Positions 20,535-30,700 of a stretch of DNA of 64,000 bases are shown here, piece by piece (positions within the stretch are counted from its first letter, which is position 1; each line of letters begins with the position of its first letter). The translations under genes and the position numbers were made by a program. The stretch lies in the NCBI RefSeq assembly GCF_000340215.1, contig NW_006921534.1, positions 372,001 through 436,000 on the forward strand. The letters are read 5' to 3'. This DNA comes from Pseudocercospora fijiensis CIRAD86 (taxonomy: Eukaryota; Ascomycota; Dothideomycetes; Mycosphaerellales; Mycosphaerellaceae). The notes beneath the pieces were generated by a model. That model saw only the letters and a program-made list of their open reading frames with translations, was not told where the DNA came from and made no database searches.

Positions 20535-22138
20535 ATGACTCTTCCGACAATACCCTCAGCCGCCGGAGTTGCGCTCCTTGCGCTTGCCATTTACAAGTAC
20601 ATCATCTATCCGGCCTTCCTATCACCTCTAGCCAAGATCCCCAATGCACACTGGAGCGCATCAATTTCACCTCTCTGGATCTTATATCATCGGCATCAGC
20701 AGCAAGACACATTTGTTGTCCATGCTTGTCACAGCCGTCTGGGACCAATTATGCGACTTGCTCCCAATGAACTTTCAGTCAACTGCGTCGATGGCGGAAT
20801 CAGGACAATCTATGCTGGTGGCTTCGAAAAGGGCGATTGGTACAGCAATGTTTTCTCCAACTACGGTGTTGAGCCAATGTTCGCGATGGAAGCGCACGGT
20901 CCGCACAGCAAGCGCAAACGCATGCTGAGCAATGTCTATGCGAAGAGCTCGCTGCAGAATTCTGCCGCATTGACGAAGATTACCGATGTTGTGATCAAGG
21001 AAAGACTGATACCGAGACTTCAGAAAGCGGCCAAGTCTGGTGAGGCAGTGGAGCTGTACGATGTCTTCTCGGCCGTGACGATGGATTTTGTTACAGGCTA
21101 CATTTTTGGCCTTCGAAACGGCAGCAACTTCGTACAAGACTATGCCGCTGGCGTCCGGCTCTTCCGCGAATTCAGTGCCAGGCAAAAGTACACGTTCTGG
21201 CCACAAGAGCTGCCAATGTCACATCATGGCTCAAAAGACTAGGTTTGAAATGGCTCGTCGTTCCAACATGGGTCGACTCGGCGAACTTTGACATAGAGAG
21301 CTGGGTCATGAGCATGTGCGAGCAAGCCGAGAAGACATGCAAACGAATCGAACAAGGCGAAGACGTGGCCCCAGAAGACACACCTACCGTCTACACTCAA
21401 CTCCGAAACACCCTCCTCAAAGACGACCACAACCCACCCGCATCCGATCACCGCCTCACCCTCGCCTCCGAACTCCTCGACCACACCCTCGCCGGCTTCG
21501 ACACAAGCGGCATAACCCTAACCTGGCTCGCCTGGCAACTCTCCAAACCCGTCCACAAAACCTGGCAACACCGTATCCGCCACGAAATCTCCACCACACC
21601 CCTCTCCTCGCCCTCCCACCACCCCCTCGACGCAAAAACCATCGACAACCTCCCCACCCTCCACGCAATCCTCATGGAATCCCTCCGTCTCCACCCCGCA
21701 ATCCCCGGCAACCAACCCCGTCTCACACCCCCCAACACCACCCTCGCACACATCCGAAACCTCCCCGCCAACATCCGCGTCCAAGCACAAGCCTACACCC
21801 TCCACCGCGAACCTTCCATTTTCCCTTCCCCGGAAATCTGGGATCCCAATCGCTGGCTTCTTCTCCTTTCTCCCACCACAGAAAAAAATTTGCACCGCTG
21901 GTTCTGGGCCTTCGGATCCGGAGGCAGAATGTGTGTGGGGAAGAATCTGGCCATTCTGGATCTGAAAGCCGCGATGGTGGGGGTTTGGGGGAAATTTGAG
22001 ACGGAGATTGTGGAGGATCGAGGCATGGTGGCGAATGGGGGGTATATGGGTGAGCCGTTGGGGGTGGGGGTTGATGGGGATGGAGAGAGGAGGAGGAGAA
22101 AGTTTTTGGTGGTGAGGGTTAGGGAGGTGGATGTGTGA
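20535..22138 (+). CDS. cytochrome P450 monooxygenase, with an apparent 1-nt frameshift
   Basis: E-class microsomal P450 that would oxidise an unknown small molecule at the ER. ATG 20535 begins a single N-terminal membrane anchor (about residues 8-30). The first frame runs to a stop at 21240-21242 and the second continues from about 21215 to 22138, for some 534 residues in total, a normal length. Key motifs lie in the second frame: I-helix AGFDTSG, ExxR as ESLR, PERF-like WDPNRW and heme loop FGSGGRMCVG. Across the break the text runs FWPQELP to VTSWLKRLGLKWLVVP without loss, so one base missing near 21213-21217 (CTGCCAATG) is the simplest explanation. No usable intron exists there. It could be a sequencing error in a short A run or a recent inactivation. 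Base composition swings from C-rich (21380-21830) to G-rich (21960-22200). Confidence 0.85.
22037..22079 (+). other. G-quadruplex-capable run in P450 3' coding end
   Basis: Five G tracts of 6, 3, 5, 5 and 4 bases lie within 43 bp, inside the last exon codons of the P450. Confidence 0.55.
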
Positions 22139-22400
22139 AGAGGGGGGGGGATTATTAGTTGAGTTGGGGTGGGGTGGTTTTGGGGAGAGGAAGCGTTGTG
22201 AGGTGGACACATAGATAGAGCGGGACATGGATATGTGAGAAGCATAGGTAGTGTTCTATGTCTAATTCATTCATTTGCCTTTGTGGGTATCATCATCATC
22301 AAATATCTGGCTGCTTACTGTCCTATCCATCATCCAGCAGCAGCAGCATAACAATCCCTCTTCCTGTCGATTGATTGATTGATTCATGCAAAAGAAGTCC
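22139..22400. other. short convergent intergenic region
   Basis: 262 bp separate the stop of the P450 (plus) from the stop of GH76 (minus). It contains G-rich sequence, then ATC and CAG microrepeats; no gene. Confidence 0.6.
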
Positions 22401-23894
22401 TCACCCCAACACCACCACCCCCAGCAACAAAACCGGCCAAACAACCACCCCCCACCCCTCTAATTTCCCCCTCCCCTCCTCCGTCGCGGTGAACCTCGAA
22501 ATCCTACCTCCAAAGTTAGCCCCAGAATTCCCCGAAGAAGTTCCAGTCGCAGCACTCGTAGCAGTAGGGATCAAAGGAAGAAACGTACTCGTGGCCTCAA
22601 AATCCGGAATCCTGACCCCCGGTCCAGTTTTCGGAACACGTCCCTCCACCACTCCGGGCTCCAGCAACAACAAGCTCTGAACAGTCTCCAAAGCAGAAAG
22701 TTCCTGGCCGACTCCAAAGGCACCGTCGTCACCACCGACATACCATTTCTGGCCGCAGGTTTGCTTGTTGGGGCCGCCAGTGCAGGATTTTGTTGCGGCG
22801 AGGGAAGAGGCTTGCAGGCGTTTGCGGACGTGGTCGGTGATGGAGGGGTAGAGGACGGCGGATTTGGCCATCCAGCGGGAGAGGTAGGCTTTGAAGGAGA
22901 ATTGGTCGTTGTTGCATGTGTTGAAGGGTTCGCAGGCGGGTTCGAACATGCTGGGAGGAGTTAGGAGGAGTGGGAGGGTGGGTTGGTGAGCTATGACTTA
23001 CATGTCTGTTGCGTTTGGGAAGGGTGAGAAGAAGCTGTTCTCGATCGTGGTGAGGAGGCCTTCAGTCCTCGTGCGCCACACTTGGGTGTTGGTGTAGTTT
23101 GCCATCACGGAAGTGGCGTAAAGGAGCATTGCCGGGTTGTAGGTCCACTGAGTGTGGTCAATCTCGGTGCAATTAATCGTGTCGTCGGCGCCGTCAAAGA
23201 CTTGATAGTTTGGTGAAATGAGGCCGATCCGTGACATCCATTCCCATGTCTGATCTGCCCATTGCACATACTTCTGGTCGCCGGTGTATCGCGCAAGGCG
23301 AGCAGAAATCTGCAAGAAGGCGCCATTGCTGATGCTGTTGCGATAGTTGTAGCCCTTATTGCTCTCAAAGATCTGCCATTTCAGGCCACCACCGCAGGCT
23401 TGCGTATTCCAACGCGACATTTGTCTCGACCACACTGCTTCTGCCAGGGCGAGCCAGCTTTTGACCCTCTGCCCACTTGGAAACGGAAGTCCATACTCTT
23501 CTGCGGATAGGACAGCAAGTGCCCAGAATGCTTGATCGTCGTTGCCGAGAGAGGTGTAGTATGCGGGCGGCTCGTAGTTCCAGTCTGGTCCGACTTGAGC
23601 AAGCAGAGCCTGGGTGAGCACAGCATTGTAGCTTGTGTCTCCTGTGTAGGCCCAGTAATCGACCATTGCTCCCCAGACCGCTCCAGCTTCCCACCAGTAA
23701 AGTGGGGCTGGCAGAGTGCCGACAGCAGTTGCCGGTGTGCCGCTTGCATTGTTGTGGTAGTTGGACTGCAGACCAAAGGCGAGAGTTCGTGCGGCGTTGC
23801 GAATCGAGTCTGCGTTGTTGACGTCGAGATTGACTGCTTGTGTGAAGGTCATGCTCGCTGCCAGAGCGGCAAAAATGAGATTGAAGGATATCAT
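22401..23894 (-). CDS. GH76 mannan endo-1,6-alpha-mannosidase, DFG5/DCW1 type, GPI-anchored
   Basis: Dfg5/Dcw1 enzymes act at the outer plasma membrane and are thought to cross-link GPI-mannoproteins into the wall. Exon 1 is 23894-23002; the intron is 23001-22951 (51 bp, GTAAGT...CCCAG); exon 2 is 22950-22401. The total is 480 residues. A signal peptide covers residues 1-20 (ends TFTQA). The GH76 catalytic pair is Asp119-Asp120 in LGNDDQAFWAL; other family marks are YWWEAGAVWG, NSISNGAF and the splice-restored DIMFEPACE. The C-terminus has a Ser/Gly/Asn spacer (GTSSGNSGANFGG) and a final hydrophobic run ending LLLGVVVLG, the GPI-anchor pattern. Several N-glycosylation sequons are visible (NNAS, NCT, NYT). 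The gene looks intact. Confidence 0.95.
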
Positions 23895-25034
23895 GACGCG
23901 GGCGATCGATGCGTCTCGTTCGTGATGCTCGTACCTACTGCTGTGAGGTCAAAAAGATACGGCGTTAGATATGTACAGAATGCAATCCGCGGGGTGGTTC
24001 ATGCCGGTCGCCACGATTGCGTGGCTCCTTCACTAGAGGATGTCCAAGCAATCGTTTACCTCTGGGCGTGCATGGAAGAGGGTGGTGAAGAAGGAAGATT
24101 GAAGAAACGAAGGTGGAAGTCGTGAAGTCGCGCTTCCTTCACGGCGACTATTGTACTTCACTTGGTCTCCTGCGGCCGCGCTAGCTATTGTCGGGATGTT
24201 CTTGTTTGAGGTTGCTGCTGTTTGAGGGAGTGAATTTGGTGTCAATCAGGGTTTGCCGCGGCCGTTTGATGCAGTTGATCCTGGCCAATCAATGGTTTTT
24301 CACATGGCGTGCAAGCAAGTCTTGACGAAAGAGGCTGAAAAATGTGAGCTCGAGCGTGGCGGCAGTGAGCAGATGGCGGGGTACAGTCCTGTTTCATGTG
24401 CTCTCGCAGTGAAGCACACACGGCGGATGACTTCCAACGACTTCATGTGCCTTGCAAGCCCGCGGAGATTGTAGGATCAGCACTCGAAGGGCAGCTTTGA
24501 GCTGAGAATGCGCAGGCTCTACCAGAATCTTGGGTGACACCGAGGCAAGCGTTCAAAGATCAGATGCTTCGGCTCTTACACGAGTGCCGTCTCACCATCT
24601 TGCGGCGAGTTCCATCTGGATGTGTGCTGTGCTGCAGGGGAACGGGGCTGGCACTCTCCGGCTTACAATCACGTCAGGTGTGCTCACGAAAAGAAGATAG
24701 GTGCACATTATATTGATGTCGTCGATGCACGAGTGATGATGGAGTGAAGTCGCGTGTAATGCCCTGACGTTTCACCGCCCTTGAGGCAAGGGGCCGTGCG
24801 CTGCCACGCAAATGAATCTTCTTAACCTTCGACCTCATGATCTTTTCGCGAACTTCACGAAGCCTTCTTTCCTATATGCAACCAGAAAAGAAGACGCCGT
24901 CAACCCACGAGGGCCTCGCCCAAACCGTGTCCTTCACCTCCGCAGAGACCTGAGTATTCAAACAAGCAGCGCGCCCAGCAAATCCACCACATCCTCGTCT
25001 CCATTGCTTGCAACATCCAACCCAGAAGCCTCTC
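23895..25034. other. intergenic, promoter side of GH76
   Basis: 1.1 kb without a convincing gene. A Pro/Ser-rich open frame on the plus strand (from 24812) overlaps the J-like gene on the opposite strand and is probably a shadow. Confidence 0.45.
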
Positions 25035-25526
25035 TCAAATACCAGCATACATCCCCTCCACCACAACAAAAACCTCCTTCGCCATCTCCTGCGTCTCCCT
25101 ATCCTTACAAACAGCGAATCTGTCCGGATGCCACCTCAGTCTCTCCCTCTTCAAATTCAACCCCGGGATCGCTTCCAACGCAGCTCGGACACTGCACTTG
25201 CAAGCCGGAACCAAAATGTTGGGATTCCGCGTGCACGCCACCAATTGGCAGCCAATAGCAAGCCAGCCAAGCATTATGAGTGCATGCTTCTTTCTTCGAG
25301 CAACATCCGAGCGTCTGAAGTCTCGGACAGCATTCAATCGGTTGACGCACTCCGCCATGGGCACTCCAGCAGGGTCCATAGAACGAGTGGGCACTCCACG
25401 AGTTCGCCATGCGATGATTGCGTGAGAACTGCATGGAATCTCCAGACCGATGAGATGGGATGAGTGGTCGTTGCGCGGGCTGTAGCAGTAGCCGGTAATT
25501 TCCAGCGGCAATGATGCGTGCATCAC
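25035..25526 (-). CDS. protein with J-like C-terminal motif (gene model uncertain)
   Basis: The C-terminal ~45 residues contain LRWHPDRF, then a Cys/Lys stretch, then MAKEVFVVVEGMY. This pattern is common at the end of fungal proteins that have lost a canonical DnaJ layout but keep an HPD core. The upstream part of the 163-codon frame (Cys- and Arg-rich) does not look like the usual N-terminal portion. An acceptor-like CAG at about 25193 suggests that the true upstream exon is elsewhere or lost. HPD in J domains stimulates Hsp70 ATPase; whether that holds here is unknown. It may be a truncated gene near the edge of the transposon-rich block. Confidence 0.4.
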   Translation of the reverse strand: MMHASLPLEITGYCYSPRNDHSSHLIGLEIPCSSHAIIAWRTRGVPTRSMDPAGVPMAECVNRLNAVRDFRRSDVARRKKHALIMLGWLAIGCQLVACTRNPNILVPACKCSVRAALEAIPGLNLKRERLRWHPDRFAVCKDRETQEMAKEVFVVVEGMYAGI

Positions 25527-25601
25527 ATTCTTATAACACCCACAGTGCCCGTCCGCGAATTGAGCTGCGACTTCCAGCCTCGTTATGGTAATGAGATAGC
25601 G

Positions 25602-25877
25602 TCAAAGTTCGATCTCAATCTCTGCAGTTGCGGGTCGACTCTGACAAATGAAGATGCCCTGAGGACGGTCACCCTCTGGACCATAGACTTGGCCTTTGGT
25701 AATCCTGACCTCGCAGCTTCCACAGATGGCCGATCGGCAGCCAAATTTTGGTTTCAAGCCCGTCTTCTCTGCGAGTTGGAGAATCGTAAGATTTTCTTGC
25801 CGAGTCCATTTGGCTTTGACGTTGGATTTTGTGAAGGTGACTAGTGCTTCGGTTGGGTAGTCTTCGATGTCGGCCAT
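25602..25877 (-). CDS. free-standing plant-type 2Fe-2S ferredoxin domain
   Basis: 91 residues from ATG 25877; an upstream in-frame ATG at 25934 would add a low-complexity leader and is less likely. Cys47, Cys52 and Cys55 (CRSAICGSC) plus Cys78 (FICQS) make the C-x4-C-x2-C...C cluster ligands. The body (LAEKTGLKPKFGCRSAICGS) is very like the C-terminal ferredoxin domain of large fungal and bacterial reductases and MOSC-type fusion proteins, which hand electrons from flavin to an acceptor. Here no reductase is attached and none is adjacent. The loop between Cys55 and Cys78 is short. RIP DNA begins about 220 bp upstream. It may work as a small electron carrier or be a domain cut from a larger gene. 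Confidence 0.8.
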   Translation of the reverse strand: MADIEDYPTEALVTFTKSNVKAKWTRQENLTILQLAEKTGLKPKFGCRSAICGSCEVRITKGQVYGPEGDRPQGIFICQSRPATAEIEIEL

Positions 25878-26281
25878 GGTGTTGAAGGAACTGTGGATAG
25901 AAGGTAGGGTGCATTGTATTGCATTGCATTGCACAGGACTGCGTGTATCAGGTGTAGGAAGCGTTGAGGAGATTCGTTCTTGCCTCGGTAGAGCAAATTT
26001 GATGTGTAATTGATTCTGTCGTTGAACTGCGCTTTCAAATTCCGTCCCAGCCCGACCCAGGAGTCTTCCTTCCTCTCTAGTCTCTCTAACACACCAACAT
26101 CTACTTATCCTACTCTTTCGACCTACTAGACGTATATACTTACAAGATATACAAGACCTAGGCTACTCCTACTAGAGCTACTAATCCTATCTAACCTTCC
26201 TACTATTAAGTATACTATACGCTTTAGTCTTAAGTTCCCTAAAAGAATCGAATACAGCTACGTCTTAAATACGGTATAATA

Positions 26282-26369
26282 ATGTCCTCTACTAAGTTAT
26301 TTCTTACCTACCTTCGCGATCCTCTCTAGAACTATTCGAATAAGACTATTATAGATTTTCCTAATTTTC
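26282..26369 (+). pseudogene. NACHT/STAND gene, piece 1 (N-terminus), RIP-mutated
   Basis: ATG at 26282 opens MSSTKLFLTYLRDP and runs with one TAG to the gypsy insertion at 26370. The reading frame continues exactly at 33422 once the first gypsy and one TTTTC duplication are removed. Upstream (26095-26281) is TA-rich promoter-side sequence also touched by RIP. Confidence 0.7.
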
Positions 26370-26573
26370 TATAATAAGGGTTATGTTAGCAGGTAGATAG
26401 GGTAGTAGTAAATTAGTATAGTATTCGATAAGGATCTAGGAGGAGAGGGAGGAAGGCAGGAGAGTTAGCCTAACGCTAAGCGCTAAGCCCTACCTAAGGT
26501 TATAGGTATTAAAACCCTAGCTTTACTCGGCCTAGTTATATACTAATTACATATAGCCTCTTTAGCCCTAATA
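26370..26573 (-). repeat. gypsy 1 3' LTR
   Basis: Begins TATAATAAGGG (TG changed to TA) and ends CTAATA in plus orientation. It matches the right LTR apart from transitions and a short indel near 26495-26510. Confidence 0.88.
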
Positions 26574-27779
26574 TACGCTTCCCTTCTAAAGGCCGCGCCC
26601 TCGTAGCCTGTCTATATTCTAATCTCGACCTCTATTGCTACTAACTTAGTAAATCTAATAAGCTACTTAGCCGCGCTAAATTAAACACTTAACTACCTAA
26701 TTATGTAACTATATCAAACCTTACCTTCTAATACAATATCTAACTCTAACTGCGCTATCCTTATATATAATAAAGTAAAGGGATATAAAGCTATAAGAAT
26801 AGAGGGCTATCGACTAATTATAATATAGGCGCGTCTTCCCTACTATAATAGGTAGACGTACGAGGTATTATAGTACTGCCTCCGCTCTAAGTAATGTCGT
26901 TCCGAGTTCTTTGCGTCTACTCTAAAAGACCTAGCTATATCCGCTTCCGAGGGTTGTCCGCTTCCGAGGGTTTGTTCTTATTATTATAAGGGCTATTATT
27001 GTTCGTAGTTTCGCTAGCCCTAATTAGTTAAGTTTAGTAGCCTTCAATTGTCAATCTTATCTTATCTTTTTAGAAAAAACATAGCTCGTCTAGTTTCTAT
27101 AGGTAAAGGCTATTATAAGTATAGTAGTTAAGGTTCGCCTCGCTTAAAGGGTTAGAAGGATCGAGGAGTAACCTATTGTCCGTAAGATCGACCCCGGCTA
27201 GCTTAGCTCTATAGTTTTGCCCTTAGTTAGTCTATTAGTCGCTTAATCTTTTAGGCGGCTTAAAGTTTTGATTAAAGTTTTGATTAAAGGTGCCTTAGGC
27301 TCGTAGTATAAGTAAGGTTGTATCCGTAGGCGTAGTAATAATAGCGAGTAATGTCGATAATAGCGGCGCTAGCTATCTTAGCGCTAACTTTACCTTGCTT
27401 CTAATTTCCTTCTCTAACTAATAACAACTTAGTAATACTATTACTAATATAGCCGCGCCGGCTGCGCCGTTACAAGCGCGACGCCGTCCTCGCCGATCGC
27501 CTAGGCCTCGAGGCCTTAATAGAATAAAGGATTAAAAGGGGGACCTAAATACTAGGAGAAGGGCCTTATAGGGCGCATTAGTAAAGAGGTAGAGCCCTTA
27601 AAAAAGCATACGATTAATTAATTGACGCGTCGTAGCGCGCCTAGTATAGTCTTGTTGTCCTAGTTTGCTAGCCTCTAATTAGTTAGCTAATAGCACCCTA
27701 GGGGTAGCATTGTCTCTAGGCGGCATTATAGGCCCTTAGCCTTCTTCTTGTTCTTTATACTAGTCTAATACTTATCTAA

Positions 27780-30700
27780 TAACTTAGTTATATCTTTAAA
27801 AGAACCTTTAGCTTCCTACGAGTCCTATTTAGGCGAATAGCCTTACTACCTTAACAGGTACTCTTTCTTGCCTTTCCTAGTCCGGTGCTATAGGATACGT
27901 TCTATAGACTACAGCTCTTTACTATCCGCTAGTATGTCTTCGTATTTAGTAGGTGCTTTATCCCCCTCGCGTAGGTAATATAGCTTTAGGAGGAATACGT
28001 AGAGGGTATTATAGATAGTATAATAAGGGGGAAGCTATAACTAGTAGGCCTGTATGCCCTTAGCCTCTCGGATACGGAATAGACTAATATATCTTAGTGC
28101 AAGCTTAGGCCTCGTTTTACCGTTAGGTAATAGGTGTTTGCGGATGCGGAGGTTCTTCGTACTAAGCGTAACTATATCGCCTTGTTTGAAGGTTATTAGC
28201 GTATAGTGTTTGTTATAATAGGCCTTCTAATAGGCCTAGGCCTTTGCTAGTTTGTTAGCTATCTTAGCGTGAATTTCTCGCATCTTTTGAACCTTCTTAA
28301 TAGCCACTAGTGTCTCTAGTGCTTAACGCGCTTCCCTTTCCTTACGCTCGGCCTCGAGCGATAGTAGGTCTTGTAGCGTAGCAGTATTCTAGCCTATTAT
28401 AGCTATATATAGTAAAACCTTAGTAGATGAGTATATACTATTGTTATATACGAATTCTATAGGCTATAGGAGATTGACCTAATCCTCGGGGTTTTTATTA
28501 ATATAGCTACGCAGGTACTACTATAGGGTAGCATTCTGCCTCTCTGTTTAACCGTTAGTCTGTAGATAGAAGGCTGTTAATAGCCGATGCTTTAGTCTTA
28601 GCTATAGGCATATTTCGCTCTAATAATAGGATATAAATATTAAGCCTCGGTTAGAGACTATCCCTTTAGGGGTCCCCTAATAGCTACAGAAGATGTTGTT
28701 CTATAGTAACTTAGCTAGGTTAATAGCCGTCTAATCCTTTCGGGCAGGAATGTAACGAGCGCCCTTAGTAAACTAGTCTACGACAACTAGGATAGCATTA
28801 TATATATCCTTGCTTCCCCTACGCTTAGCAGGTAGAAGGCCTATAATAAAATCTATTATAAGCTTAGCAAATAGCTTCTTTAGAACAGGGAGTGAAGACA
28901 ACTCGCTAAATAGTAAGTGCTTTAGTGCTTTAACTCGTTAATATACGGCATATATATTTACGTAGTCCTTTATATCCCGCTTACTATTTAGCTAGTAGTA
29001 TATACGCGATAGTAGCTCGTACGACCTCTCTATACTATAGTAACCGGCAAGCTTGCTATTATAGTGTCGCTTAAGAAGTTCTTGTCGGATCGAATGTTTA
29101 GCGGGGATATAGTATCTGCCCTTAAACTTTAAATAACCTTTGTTATCGATCGACTAGTTATTATTCTTACTAGATCGGGTCTTTCGCCTACTTATAAGCT
29201 TATCGATACGTTTAGTAGCAAAGGCGTCCCTCTACTAAGTACGTAATAGCTTATCTATAAACGATTGACTATCCCTATTTATAAGGTTATTTAATAGTAC
29301 CCTCGCTATTAAACGAGGTACGCATTATATATATCTAATAGCACTAGTAGCCGGATTAACTATATTAGTGCTTTAATCGCTGTTACTATATATAGCGATA
29401 TCGACTAGGGAGTTATTATAACTTCTCCTATCTGTATCCTTAGCCCTTGCCTTAATACGCACTATTAATACAGCAAGAGCATTAATATACTTTAAGCTGT
29501 CGCGGAGTCCGGTAAGCCGCTTATCCTACGCGTGCTTATTAATAATACGGGCTATAGCAATCTTATACTATAGGGTTAGAAACAAAGAATTAATATGCTA
29601 GGTCTCGCTATCGTAATTAGGTCGCCTCGATAGGCTATTAGTAGGGTTGCTTACGCCTAGCTAATATAATATATTAAAATCGAACCCGGCGAGGTAGACG
29701 GCCTATCTAGCCTATCGACCTATAACCCTAGTAACCTTCGTAATGCTACGGAGGTTGTTATAGTCTATATAGACCTATATTATATATTAAGCCCTATCGA
29801 GGTAGTGCCTCTAGTGCTTAAAGGCCTCGACGATAGCTAGAAGCTCTTACTCGTAGGTCTCGTAGCGACGCTCTATATCGATTATCTTTTGTAAGAAGAA
29901 GGCAATTAGGTGCTAATAGGTGTTATTAGCCTGTTATAATATAATAGCTAATATAGCGAACTATAAAGCGTTAGTCTCGATTCGGATCTACTTGCTTAGT
30001 ACGAAATAGTATAATAAGGGGACTTTAGTAAATCGCTTCTTTAGACCGTTAAAAGTGGCTTGTGTTTTGTTAGTCTATTTAAACTCCCTAGACGGGTTAG
30101 CCTTGGTTTTAGTAAGCTTAGTTAGGGGTATTACATACCGTAAATAGCTCTTAATAAAGCGACGATAGAAATTAGCGAAGCCGAGAAACGACTATAGTTC
30201 CTTAATTAACGTAGGAACAGGCTATTTAGTAATAGTTTTAATCCGATTAGGATTAGCCTTAATACTCTTAGTTAATATAAGGAAGCTAAGGAAGGACACC
30301 TCTTTAGTAGCAAAGGTGCATTTAGAAGGCTTATAATATAGGCTATAGGCCCGCAGGCGGTCGAGCACCTTACGTACTATAGCCTAGTACTCTATAATGT
30401 TAGGTAAATAGGTATAGACTAGGATGTTATCTAGGTAAACTATATAGAGATAGTCTAATAGACCCGAAAGGGCCCGATTAATATAGGACTAGAATGTTGT
30501 AGAGGCGTTTGCTAGCCTAAATAGTATAACTAAATACTCGAAATAGCTATAGCGGGTACGGAAGGCTGTTTTCTATTTATTACCCTTACGGATACGGATG
30601 CGATAGTATGCATCCTTAATATCTAATATAGTATAGTAGTAAGCGCTAGAGAGGCGATCGAGGGTCTCGTTAATAAGCGGAAGTAGATAGCGGTCTTTAA

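Noticed and set aside
20535..22138. Explaining the P450 frame break by an intron at 21218-21242
   Set aside because: It would be 25 bp, below workable intron length, and would delete a conserved WLKRLG-type segment.
24812..25258. Pro/Ser-rich plus-strand frame of 148 codons
   Set aside because: Lies opposite the HPD-containing J-like sequence; composition fits an antisense shadow.
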